Shown: positions 46,932-56,386 of the stretch, one piece after another
Layout: the number at the start of each line of letters is the position of its first letter
How positions within the stretch are numbered: the stretch's first letter is position 1
NCBI GenBank assembly: GCA_963762865.1
Contig: CAVXNC010000011.1
Coordinates: 310,001 to 374,000 of the forward strand
DNA from: DATHAP01 sp963762865
GTDB taxonomy: Bacteria; Actinomycetota; Actinomycetes; JACCUZ01
Length of the DNA stretch: 64,000 bases
Reading direction: 5' to 3'
The notes under the pieces: generated by a model
What the model saw: the letters and a program-made list of their open reading frames with translations, nothing else
What the model was told of the DNA's origin: nothing
The model's database searches: none
Made by a program: the position numbers and the translations under genes

Positions 46932-48889
46932 GCCGTCTCCGAGGCGACCAGGGGGCGTACGCGATCCTCTACGCGATGCTGCTGGTCCTGCTCATCGGCA
47001 TCACGTCGGTGGTCATCGACCTCGGCATGATGCGGATGGACAGGCGCGCCAACCGCGCCGCCGCCGACTCAGCGGCCATCGCCGGAGCCTCGAAGCTCGG
47101 GCTCAGCGGCCTGAAGCCGTTCGAGGCTTGCGTGGCCGCTGTCAATTACGCACGGGCTGACCTGGGCATGTCCAGCGTCCCGGTGACCGATGCTTCCTTG
47201 AACGACTGCAGGGCGAAGTTCGCGCACACCGGGTTCAATGCCGCCACCGTCTGCGCGGCGGGAGTCGCCAGGACGGCCGTTGTTCCTCTCCCTGGAGGTC
47301 GGACGCTGCACGTCACGTGGCCGGTTCCGAACAACTCCCCCTTGATGACGGATCCCGACCATGAGCGAAATCGCTCCTACGACCTGCCCGACCAGGGCAC
47401 GAGCGTCGCCCAGGACGGGACGAGGTGCCTTCGGGTAGGTGTCGCCATCACGCAGGACCGGACCACGCCGTTCGCGGCCGTCTGGGGCGACATCGACGCC
47501 ACCCGTGGGACCGTGTCCCACAGCGTCGGTGTCGCCGCTCCCGACGACGGGCCTGGCGACATCGCAGCCCCGCTCGTCGTGCTCGACGAGCACTCCTGCG
47601 ACGCGCTACTCGTCACCGGTGGGGGGTCGGTCACTGTCAAGGCGTCCACTCTCGTCAACGGAATCTCGACTCCCGGCGTGATCGCCATCGACTCGGACGG
47701 CGACGGCACGGGTGAGGTGGCCTGTAACGGTCAGTCCAAGACCATCAAGGCGCCCTCGAGCGTCAACCACATCTGGGCGGTGGACGGCACAGCTGGGCCC
47801 GCGTACATCTCGTCCTATGCGATGGCGGTCGGGAACGCGGTCAAGGCATACGACACGGCCGCCATCGCCAACTGCACGCCGGGGAAGTCGGCAAGCGAAG
47901 CGACCCTGCAGGCCTCACCACAAGCGGCGCTCTGCCCAGTGCCCATCGCGGGCTCGCGGATCGGCGAGGAGCCCTGGATCGCCAGGTACAACTGCCAGGA
48001 GGGGGTCATGTCCTGCCCGTCCCCCAACCCGGCCGCACCGCTGCCCAGCCCACGCAACTACGTCGACCAGTGGAAGGCGTTCGCCGAGAACACCTCGGCT
48101 TCATCGGCCCGGGCAACGTGGGGCACCGCGCCGGGCACCAATCGCATCAGCGGCGGTGCCTGCGATCACAACGCTGCCGGCACGGTGGTCACGGGCGACA
48201 CATTCGTCGACTGCCCTCAATTTCACGTGGCGAATGGCGGGAGCATCGACTTCCACGGGAGGGTGATCTTCAGCGGCAATGTCGACGCGGCCGCCGGCGG
48301 ATGCATCCGCTTCAACCCAGACGCCTACACGTCCTGCACCACCCCCACGTACGCGGCGATCGCAGACCGAGGGCCGGACGGCGGCAACATCTACGTCGGT
48401 GGGTCCGTCACGGGCAACGGCAACGGCTTCTACGCCGGCGCCCTGATCATCAACCAGGCCTTCATGTATGTCGCCGGGCGAGTCAACATCAATACCTCGG
48501 ACCCCGTCTTCTGGACCGCGCCCTACGGGAAGCAACTCACGCATCTGACCCCCGTTCCCAGCTGCGTCCCCGCCGACCTCGCGCAGCCGGCGACGACAGC
48601 GCCCACGCCGGCCTGCTTCGACTCACTCGGTCTCTGGGCGCCGACCTTCGGGACGGACCAGCCCACCCAGGCGAACCGCCTCCGCGGCGGAGCACTCCTG
48701 GTGGTCGACGGGACACTGTTCATGCCCAAGAGCTACTTCACCTTCGCCGGTCAGGGCGCCAACTTCCAGGATCGCGCCCAGTTCGTCGCCCGGCGTCTGG
48801 AGATCGCCGGCGGTGGTGAGCTGTCAATGGTCCCAGACGGCTCCCGGTCGACCTTGATCCCGCGAGGTGTCGGCAAGCTGATCCGGTGA
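46928..48889 (+). CDS. tadG: TadG-like pilus assembly protein
   Basis: A 653-residue protein. The N terminus GDQGAYAILYAMLLVLLIGI is a TadE/TadG-type membrane helix, followed by VVIDLGMMRMDRRANRAAAD, the conserved block after it. A large extracytoplasmic region contains many paired cysteines and a Gly/Asn-rich repetitive segment (NGGSIDFHGRVIFSG, ADRGPDGGNIYVGGS) suggestive of a beta-rich fold. The frame is intact. TadG is thought to anchor the Tad machinery to the envelope. GTG 46928 overlaps the tadE stop. Confidence 0.85.
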   Translation: MSRLRGDQGAYAILYAMLLVLLIGITSVVIDLGMMRMDRRANRAAADSAAIAGASKLGLSGLKPFEACVAAVNYARADLGMSSVPVTDASLNDCRAKFAHTGFNAATVCAAGVARTAVVPLPGGRTLHVTWPVPNNSPLMTDPDHERNRSYDLPDQGTSVAQDGTRCLRVGVAITQDRTTPFAAVWGDIDATRGTVSHSVGVAAPDDGPGDIAAPLVVLDEHSCDALLVTGGGSVTVKASTLVNGISTPGVIAIDSDGDGTGEVACNGQSKTIKAPSSVNHIWAVDGTAGPAYISSYAMAVGNAVKAYDTAAIANCTPGKSASEATLQASPQAALCPVPIAGSRIGEEPWIARYNCQEGVMSCPSPNPAAPLPSPRNYVDQWKAFAENTSASSARATWGTAPGTNRISGGACDHNAAGTVVTGDTFVDCPQFHVANGGSIDFHGRVIFSGNVDAAAGGCIRFNPDAYTSCTTPTYAAIADRGPDGGNIYVGGSVTGNGNGFYAGALIINQAFMYVAGRVNINTSDPVFWTAPYGKQLTHLTPVPSCVPADLAQPATTAPTPACFDSLGLWAPTFGTDQPTQANRLRGGALLVVDGTLFMPKSYFTFAGQGANFQDRAQFVARRLEIAGGGELSMVPDGSRSTLIPRGVGKLIR

Positions 48890-48895
48890 CTAGTC
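48887..48895. promoter_or_regulatory. second TGACTAGTC copy upstream of cpaB
   Basis: The nonamer spans the tadG stop codon and lies 122 nt before cpaB. The rest of the 128-bp gap (48890-49017) holds no gene or clear promoter. Confidence 0.3.
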
Positions 48896-49017
48896 CACGC
48901 GGCATCGATGCTCTGACCAATCGGACCATTTCGACCGTTCGCCTGCGCGCCCTCCAGCGGGAGCGTCATCGTGTCGACTAGACACGTACGGCCTAGTACC
49001 AACACAGGGAGTAATCG

Positions 49018-49749
49018 GTGGGGCGTCGCGTAGCACTCCTGACAGCGGCGATCGTGATCGCGGCGATCGGCACGACCCTGGTGTACCTCTACGCCAAGCA
49101 GGCCAACGACCGGGCGATCGCGGACGCCGAGCCGCAGAACGTCCTGGTGGCCTCCGCCCTGATCCCGGCCGGCACGAGTGCTGAGCAGGCGCAGGAGCAG
49201 AACCTGATGGCGCTCACGAGCATCCCCAAGGACTCGGTGGCCGAAGGCGCCGTCGGTGACATCAGCGAGCTCGCGGGCCAGGTCGCCATCGGCCCGATCT
49301 ACCCCGGCCAGCAGATCCTGACGCAGCTGTTCGGCGAGACCACCGGTGCCGTGACCGGCATCAACATCCCCAAGGGGCTGCTCGCCGCGAGCTACACGTT
49401 CAGCGACACGGCACGCGTGGCCGGCTTCGTCAACGCCGGGAGCAGGGTGTCCATCTTCCTCACCTCGCCGGCCGCCAGCCAGAACCAGGACGAGCCCACT
49501 ACTCGTCTCCTGCTGCCGGACATCCAGGTCCTGGCGGTCGGCAACGTCACGGCGACCCCGCCGACTGACCCGACCAAGGCCAACCCCGAGGCGCTGCCGC
49601 GAGCGACGATGACCCTCGCTCTGACTCAGCAGCAGATCGAGAAACTGACCTTCGCCGAGACCCAGGGGACGCTCTACCTTGGGTTGCGCAACGACTCCTC
49701 CGACGTGTCGCCCGGCCCGGGCGTCAACGTCGACAACCTGTTCAACTGA
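49018..49749 (+). CDS. cpaB: CpaB/RcpC-like Flp pilus assembly protein
   Basis: A 243-residue protein. One N-terminal membrane span (VALLTAAIVIAAIGTTLVYL) is followed by a SAF domain (VLVASALIPAGTSAEQAQEQ, GQVAIGPIYPGQQILTQLFG). A CpaB-type C-terminal region follows (VAGFVNAGSRVSIFLTSPA, RATMTLALTQQQIEKLTFAE). CpaB/RcpC proteins act in the periplasm or envelope and are linked to the pilus channel. GTG start with no strong ribosome binding site. It begins the run cpaB-cpaE-cpaF-tadB-tadC. Confidence 0.88.
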   Translation: MGRRVALLTAAIVIAAIGTTLVYLYAKQANDRAIADAEPQNVLVASALIPAGTSAEQAQEQNLMALTSIPKDSVAEGAVGDISELAGQVAIGPIYPGQQILTQLFGETTGAVTGINIPKGLLAASYTFSDTARVAGFVNAGSRVSIFLTSPAASQNQDEPTTRLLLPDIQVLAVGNVTATPPTDPTKANPEALPRATMTLALTQQQIEKLTFAETQGTLYLGLRNDSSDVSPGPGVNVDNLFN

Positions 49750-49764
49750 TCGGAACCTCCTGAC

Positions 49765-50968
49765 ATGACCGTCGTCGTCGACCACGACATCGATGCAGCC
49801 CAGACGCTCGCGGCCGCCATCGGCGGCGACTGCGCGCTCCTGACCGGGCTCGACCAGGTGCGCAGGCACCTCGACGAGACGCCGAGGGAGACCGTCGTCG
49901 TCCTCGGGGTCACGGTCGACACACAGGCGGCATTCCACTTCGCCCGCGCCATTCGGGGCCAGAACCCGGCGCTCGGCGTGATCATGGTCCGCAAGCGCCT
50001 CGACACGAGCGTGCTCGCCGAGGCCCTCCGATCCGGCGTCCGGGAGGTCGTCACCGATCGCGAGCTGTCCGCCCTGGCCGATGCGGTCCGCCGGGCGAAC
50101 GATGTCGGCCGACAGATCCGTCAGCAGGTCGAAGGATCGATCGACGGCGAGGAGGAAGGCCCTCGCGGGCGGGTCGTGACGATCTTCTCCGCCAAGGGCG
50201 GCTGCGGCAAGACGACCATCGCGACCAATCTCGCCGTCGCCCTCGCCGATCGCGGGACGACGCGAGGTCTGCCTGGTCGACCTGGACCTCGCGTTCGGCG
50301 ACGTCGCCATCGCCCTGCAGCTCTTCCCCGCCCACACGATCGCCGACGCCGTCCCGCTCGCCGGCTCGCTCGACGAGGCCGGCCTCGCCGGACTCCTGAC
50401 GCCGCACTCCCCCGGCCTGACGACACTGGTCGCACCACTGGAGCCAGGCGCTGCGGAGGGCATCCCCGCATCCCTCGTCGCCGACGTCCTGCGCATCCTC
50501 AAGGGCATGTTCGACTACGTCGTCGTCGACACGCCTCCGGCATTCACCGACCACGTGCTGGCCGCCTTCGACGCCAGCGAGGTGCTCGGTCTGCTGGCGA
50601 CGCTGGACGTCCCGGCGCTGAAGAACCTGAAGCTCACGCTCGAGACCCTCGATCTCCTCAACTACCCGCGGGAGAAGTGGCGGGTGATCCTCAACCGCGC
50701 CGACGCGAAGGTTGGGCTCGCCCTCCACGACGTCGAGGCGACACTGGACTCCAAGATCACCGCCCAGATCCCGTCGTCGCGCAGCGTGCCCGCATCGATC
50801 AACCGCGGGGTCCCGATCATGCTCGACGAACCGAACCACCCCGTCTCCCAGGCGATCAAGCAGCTCGCCGAGCAGCACGTCGCCCTCGCGCCGATCGGCG
50901 GAGTCCCGGAGTCGCTGCGACGTGACCGTCGCGGCGGATTCCTGCGCAGGAAGGCACCGACCACATGA
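49765..50968 (+). CDS. cpaE: CpaE-like pilus localisation ATPase (one frameshift)
   Basis: About 400 residues. A receiver-like N-terminal domain lacks a clear phospho-Asp (VVVDHDIDAAQTLAAAIGGD). The ParA/MinD-type ATPase follows with the deviant Walker A VTIFSAKGGCGKTTIATNLA. Near 50262 an extra A changes frame; the second frame reads VCLVDLDLAFGDVAIALQLF, FDYVVVDTPPAFTDHVLAAF and ends at 50968. Removing the base gives one continuous protein. CpaE positions the Tad machine at the cell pole in Caulobacter. Its stop overlaps the cpaF ATG by 4 nt. Confidence 0.87.
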
Positions 50969-52359
50969 GCCTCGCCGATCGCCTCGCTGCGGCGCGCCGA
51001 GAGCGCGTCGACGCAACGGAGCTGGAGCCGGTCGAGTCCGATGCCCTCGCCCACCAGGGCAAGGCCGCCAAGCACGTCGATCCCTTCAGCCACGTCAAGC
51101 AGGTCGTCCACCAGCAGCTGCTCGAGACGCTCGGGCCGAAGCTCTACGACGCGCGGATGACGCAGACCGATCTGGAGGCCAAGGTCCGCGCCACGCTGCA
51201 GGAGGTGCTGGCCCAGGAGGAGACGCCGCTCACCACCTCCGACCGCACCCGGATCGCGCAGGAGGTGTCCGACGACATCCTCGGCTACGGGCCGATCGAG
51301 CCCTTCCTGCGGGACACGGACATCACCGAGATCATGGTCAACGGCTTCGACGACATCTGGATCGAGCGCGACGGCAAGATCTACAAGGTCGAGGGCGGCT
51401 TCACCAACGAGGCCCACCTCCGCCGCACCATCGACAAGATCGTCGGCCGCGTGGGCCGCCGGGTGGACGAAGCCAGCCCCATGGTCGACGCCCGCCTGCC
51501 CGACGGCAGCCGAGTCAACGCCGTCATCCCGCCGCTCGCCCTCGACGGGTCCCTGCTGACCATCCGGAAGTTCAGCGCCGACCCGTACACCTACGAAGAC
51601 CTGATCAACTTCGGCAGCATCAGCCGCGCGACGTCCGACTTCATGGCCGCCTGCGTCAAGGGTCGGCTGAACATCCTGGTCTCCGGCGGCACCGGCGCCG
51701 GCAAGACCACGACGCTCAACGTGCTGTCCTCGTTCATCCCCGAGGACGAGCGCATCATCACGATCGAGGACTCGGCCGAGCTGCAGCTCCACCAGGAGCA
51801 CGTCCTGCGGCTCGAGTCTCGCCCGCCCAACATCGAGGGTCGCGGCGAGATCAAGATCCGCGACCTGGTCCGCAACTCCCTGCGCATGCGTCCTGACCGC
51901 ATCGTCGTCGGCGAGGTCCGCGACGCTGCCGCGCTCGACATGCTCCAGGCGATGAACACCGGTCACGACGGGTCCATCTGCACCGCACACGCCAACTCGC
52001 CGCGGGACGCCCTGGCCCGCATCGAGACCATGGTGCTCATGGCAGGTGTCGACCTGCCGATGCGCGCGATCCGCGAGCAGGTGGCCAGCGCGCTCGACCT
52101 CATCGTCCACCAGACCCGCTTCAAGGACGGCACCCGCCGGATCACCCACGTGACCGAGGTCGTCGGCATGGAGGGCGACACGATCACCCTCCAGGACATC
52201 TTCAAGTTCGACCACGGGATGGGCTTCGACGACAACGGCCGATCGTTGGGCAGCCTGAAGTCCACCGGTCTGCGACCGAAGTTCCTGAACCAGCTGTCCG
52301 AGCACGGCGTGCAGGTGAACCCGGAGCTCTTCTCGTTCGAACAGTTCATGCAGCGATGA
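50965..52359 (+). CDS. cpaF: CpaF/TadA secretion ATPase
   Basis: A 464-residue hexameric motor ATPase of the type II/IV secretion family. An N-terminal helical domain precedes GYGPIEPFLRDTDITEIMVN, the family signature. Walker A is ILVSGGTGAGKTTTLNVLSS, the Asp box has ERIITIEDSAELQL, and Walker B is in DRIVVGEVRDAAALDMLQAM, followed by the His box NTGHDGSICTAHANS. The frame is intact. It powers Flp pilus extension and retraction. ATG 50965 overlaps cpaE and its own stop overlaps the VWA-TadB start (ATGA). Confidence 0.95.
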   Translation: MSLADRLAAARRERVDATELEPVESDALAHQGKAAKHVDPFSHVKQVVHQQLLETLGPKLYDARMTQTDLEAKVRATLQEVLAQEETPLTTSDRTRIAQEVSDDILGYGPIEPFLRDTDITEIMVNGFDDIWIERDGKIYKVEGGFTNEAHLRRTIDKIVGRVGRRVDEASPMVDARLPDGSRVNAVIPPLALDGSLLTIRKFSADPYTYEDLINFGSISRATSDFMAACVKGRLNILVSGGTGAGKTTTLNVLSSFIPEDERIITIEDSAELQLHQEHVLRLESRPPNIEGRGEIKIRDLVRNSLRMRPDRIVVGEVRDAAALDMLQAMNTGHDGSICTAHANSPRDALARIETMVLMAGVDLPMRAIREQVASALDLIVHQTRFKDGTRRITHVTEVVGMEGDTITLQDIFKFDHGMGFDDNGRSLGSLKSTGLRPKFLNQLSEHGVQVNPELFSFEQFMQR

Positions 52360-54301
52360 CCCCACGCATGACCGCACGCCTGTCGGTCGCGGCGGCCGTG
52401 GTGCTTGCCGGACTGACGGTCGCCTCGCCCGCCTTCGCGGCGGAGGGCAAGGCGAGCGACGTCCGGGTCTCCCGTGACGGCATCAGCATCGTCTTCGAGG
52501 CCACGGGGACCGAGTCCACCATCGACCCGACGTCCGTGGAGCTGGCCCTCAACGGGTCGGTCATCCCGTCCGATGCCGAGCTCTTCGACGAGTCCGGAGC
52601 CAGCCTGACTCGTAAAACGATCTTGGTCATCGACACGAGCGGCAGCATGAACAACGCGGGGCGTCTCGACGGCGCGAAGGAGGCCGCACGCGCCTTCATC
52701 GAGTCGGTGCCGGACGACGTCCTGGTCGGGCTCGTCACCTTCGATGCCGATGCGGAGCTGGTCCAGGAGCCCACCGACGATCGCGCGGCGCTCGGCGACA
52801 GCGATCGACGGCCTACAGGCGTCCGGTCGCACGGCGATGTACGACGGTGTTGAGCTGGCCGCACAGACCCTCGGAGACGTCGGGCGTCCGCAGCATCGTG
52901 CTGCTCAGCGACGGCAACGAGCAGGGCAGCACAGCGACCCTCGACGAGGCAACGTCACTCGTCGATGACCAGAAGATCTCGCTCGACGCAGTCGCCTTCC
53001 AGACGACCGCCGGAGGTGAGGAGCTCGACGCTCTGGCTTCGGCCGGTGGCGGGAAGGTGATTCAGAGTGGAGACTCGGACGAGCTGCTGTCGACGTTCCA
53101 GTCGGCCGCGGAGCAGATCTCCCGGCAGCTCGTCGTCACCGCGGAGGTTCCCGACGACGCACCTACCGGACAGGTCTCCCTCCAGCTGACCGGCCTCGTC
53201 GACGACGAGACGGTTACCGCCTCCGCGCTGGGCCTGATCAGCGGCGAGTCGGTCGCTCCGCCATCGATCGACTCGTCCCCGAAGGCGACGGCGATCGCCA
53301 CGGGACCCTGGATGGACTCGTGGTTCGTCTGGCTCGCGATCGGCGTCTTCTTCGTCGGTCTGCTCGGCATCTTCGCGTTCGCATTCAACGCGGCAGTCCC
53401 CGAGAAGACGGGCGGAGTCAGCAAGCAGCTCTCCGTCTACACGCTGAACCGCGGCAAGGCCAAGGAGCAGCGACGTGAGCGCACAGTGTTCGGTGAGAGC
53501 AACGTGGCGCACACGGCCGTTGATTTCGCGGGCCGACTGACGGCCAAGCGCGGGCTCGAGGAGAGCCTCCAGCGGCGTCTCGACGCCGGCGCCATCCCGC
53601 TGAAGCCGGCCGAGTGGATCCTCATCCAGGCCGGCATCTTCCTCCTCGTACCGGTAGTGACATTCGCGATCTCGGGCGGCAGCATCGTCCTGACCATCAT
53701 CGCGGTCGTGGCAGCCGCGGTCGGCCCGTTCATGTTCCTGAGTGTCAAGGAGAGCAGGCGGCGCAAGTCGTTCGTCGACTCGCTCCCGGACACGCTCCAG
53801 CTGATGGCGGGCAGCCTGTCGGCCGGCTACTCGCTCCCACAGGCAGTCGACAGCGTCGTGCGCGACGGGCAGGACCCGATCGCGACCGAGTTCAACCGGG
53901 CTCTCGTCGAGACCCGCCTGGGTGTGCCCATCGAGGACGCGCTCGAGACCATCGCCGACCGGATGCGCAGCAAGGACTGGGCCTGGGTCGTCATGGCGAT
54001 CCGCGTCCAGCGCGAGGTCGGCGGCAACCTGGCCGAGCTCCTGATCACGGTCGCGGCGACGCTGCGAGACCGGGCGCGCATCCGCCGTCAGATCCAGACC
54101 TTGTCGGCAGAGGGCCGTCTGTCGGCCTGGATCCTGGGCGGCCTGCCAATCGTCTTCGCGCTCTATCTTCTCGTATCGCGGCCGAGCTACATCCTGACGC
54201 TCACTGAGGAGCCGCTCGGGTGGTTGATGATCGCCGGTGGCGTCATCCTGATGATCGTTGGTGGTCTGTGGATGAAGAAGATCGTGAACGTGGAGGTCTG
54301 A
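52356..54301 (+). CDS. tadB: VWA-TadB fusion: signal peptide, VWA domain, T2SSF membrane domain
   Basis: About 648 residues after repair. It has a signal peptide (LSVAAAVVLAGLTVASPAFA) and a VWA domain with an intact MIDAS start TILVIDTSGSMNNAGRLDGA, then GLVTFDADAELVQEP, TAMYDGVELAAQTLGD and SIVLLSDGNEQGS. A membrane span (WFVWLAIGVFFVGLLGIFAF) leads to the TadB-type cytoplasmic F domain (DSLPDTLQLMAGSLSAGYSL, AIRVQREVGGNLAELL) and terminal spans. Two single-base insertions (an A near 52801 and a G near 52885) break the VWA domain; removing them restores one frame. TadB is the inner-membrane platform driven by CpaF. The exported VWA domain suggests adhesion or partner binding outside. The fusion itself is clear. 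Confidence 0.88.
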
Positions 54302-54304
54302 TCG

Positions 54305-55243
54305 ATGGCTGATGTCGCCCTCATCGTCGGCCTGGCCGCGATCTTCGTCGCCGTGGTGATCGTCCTGGCAACGATCGGCGTGCTCACCGGGGAGCGCGAG
54401 CAGGTCGGTCGGAGCCTGGCAGCGGTGCAGGCCTTCCAGGCTGCACCGGCGAGCATGCGCTCGGAGCTGGACCGCCCGTTCAAGGAGCGGGTCATCGCTC
54501 CACTGGTCAACCGCAGCACTGGACTCGGTCGACGTCTGACTCCGGACGGTCAGGTCGAGAAGTTGCGCAAGCGCTTGGACGCCGCCGGCTCGCCAGCGGG
54601 CTGGGATGTCGAGCGCGTGCTCGCGTTCAAGGTGCTCGGCGCGCTCGCCGGCGTCATTGCGACCATCCTGCTGTTGCCGATCTTCCTGAGCTTCGGCGTG
54701 CTCTTCACGATCGTTCTCGGGCTGATCCTGCTAGTGGCCGGCTTCTTCGCACCGAACATGGTGCTCTACCAAAAGGCGTACAACCGGGCCGACCGGATGC
54801 GCAAGGAACTCCCTGACGCCCTGGACCTCCTGACCATCAGCGTCGAAGCGGGCCTCGCCTTCGACGCCGCGATGTCGCAGGTGGCTCGCCAGACCGAGGG
54901 ACCACTGGCCGAGGAGTTCTTCCGGGTCCTCCAGGAGATGCAGATCGGCATGGGGCGCATCGACGCCTTCAAGGCCATGGCCGAGCGCACCGATGTCGAC
55001 GACGTCCGAACCTTCGTCACGGCCCTCGTCCAGGCCGACGCCTTCGGCATCCCGATCGCCCAGGTGCTTCGCATCCAGGCGAAGGAGATGCGACTCAAGC
55101 GCTCCCAGCGGGCGGAGGAAGCGGCGCAAAAGGTCCCGGTGAAGATCCTCTTCCCGCTGATCTTCTGCATCTTGCCGACCCTCTTCATCGTTGTCATCGG
55201 GCCAGCCGGCCTGCAGATCTACCACGCACTCTTCCAGAAGTAG
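54305..55243 (+). CDS. tadC: TadC-like pilus assembly membrane protein
   Basis: A 312-residue T2SSF-domain protein. An N-terminal span (ALIVGLAAIFVAVVIVLATI) is followed by a paired central span region. The F domain has ELPDALDLLTISVEAGLAFD and a FFRVLQEMQIGMGRIDAFKA segment. The final span is KILFPLIFCILPTLFIVVIG. TadB and TadC form the inner-membrane platform together. It starts 3 nt after the VWA-TadB stop, so they are co-expressed. The frame is intact. Confidence 0.92.
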   Translation: MADVALIVGLAAIFVAVVIVLATIGVLTGEREQVGRSLAAVQAFQAAPASMRSELDRPFKERVIAPLVNRSTGLGRRLTPDGQVEKLRKRLDAAGSPAGWDVERVLAFKVLGALAGVIATILLLPIFLSFGVLFTIVLGLILLVAGFFAPNMVLYQKAYNRADRMRKELPDALDLLTISVEAGLAFDAAMSQVARQTEGPLAEEFFRVLQEMQIGMGRIDAFKAMAERTDVDDVRTFVTALVQADAFGIPIAQVLRIQAKEMRLKRSQRAEEAAQKVPVKILFPLIFCILPTLFIVVIGPAGLQIYHALFQK

Positions 55244-55254
55244 GCGAGGTCTCG

Positions 55255-56338
55255 GTGACGTCGGTAGTCGTTGTCACGAAGCGGGCCGGCTTCACGCTGA
55301 CCCTGCACTCGCCCGACCATCACTTCAGCGAGCTGCGCCCGACGACAGGCTGGCTCCAGCGAACCTGGACCGAGGACGTCGTGGTCCTGGACCTGGAGAC
55401 CGCCGGTGCCACGGCCGAGGCGGTCGTCGATCTCCGAGCGAGCGGCCACCGGCAACCGGTCGTCGTAGTGGCAAACGACACGGACGGCTGGGACGGGCTC
55501 TTCGCCGACCATCCCGACCTGCACCTGATCTCCCTGCCCATCGCACCGAAGTCGCTGCTCTCGACTGTGGACCGTGCCTTTCGTGTCGGCGGGATTCGAC
55601 CGGAGCCCGAATCCCCTCCCCCAGCTCGCGTCGGTGGGCGCTTCAGACACGGAGTTGCTCAGTCCTGTGCCCGACTCGTCGGTGCCAGAGCCGCTGCCGA
55701 CCCCGAGGGCACTCGGCGACCGCTCCAGTAGCCGTACCTCCGTCGATTCCCTCGGCTGCACCCGTTCCGCCGGCGGTCGTGCGGTCGGCCACCTCGGTCG
55801 AGTCTCACCAACCAGTCCAGCCAGGTGCGCGCGGACGCGATCGACCTGGTCCGCGAGCTCCTACCGCTCGTCGGCCGGCTCAGCCGGCTCCCCGAGGTTG
55901 CCGAGATGGCGCGCGTCCGGTGCTCGTCGGTGGTTCCTTGCGAGGCGTCAGCGGTGCTCGTCCCGGACGGGGACGTCTGGCGGGTCGCGGCCGGTGACCG
56001 CCTGCGCCCGCTCGAGGAGCGCGTCCAGATCCCGTCGACGCACTGGCTGGTGACCGAGGTCATCGGCAAGGGTCACGGTCTGCTCATCCGGGACACCGAC
56101 ATCGCGCGGACCAAGCTCAGCGGCGCCCACTTGGCCAGCTGGCCGAACCTCCTGGCGATGCCCGTCTCCGACGTGGACGCGGTGATCCTCCTGGCGCGTC
56201 GGGACAAGCCGTTCGGGCGGGCGGACCTGACGGCCGCCAGGCAGTCCCTGGGCGCGGCTGCACTCCAGCTGCGTGAGGCGATCGACGTACGCGCCCTGGC
56301 CCGCGCTCTGTCGACCGTTCCTCGACCCGGTCGTCTGA
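55255..56338 (+). CDS. Tad-locus regulatory protein: receiver-like domain plus GAF-like domain (frameshifted)
   Basis: About 360 residues after repair. Residues 1-110 resemble a degenerate receiver (SVVVVTKRAGFTLTLHSPDH, DVVVLDLETAGATAEAVVDL, LISLPIAPKSLLSTVDRAFR). A Pro/Ser-rich linker is broken by frame changes between about 55600 and 55830. The C-terminal part is GAF-like (VRELLPLVGRLSRLPEVAEM, VPCEASAVLVPDGDVWRVAA, LLAMPVSDVDAVILLARRDK). Near 56320 an extra C hides the likely end LDPVV* at 56336-56338. It follows tadC by 11 nt, so it belongs to the pilus operon. A signal-integration role is inferred. Confidence 0.6.
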
Positions 56339-56386
56339 GTCGCGGCATCCGTGCACCGTCGGTGAGGAGCGGCCGCAGCCGGCCCG

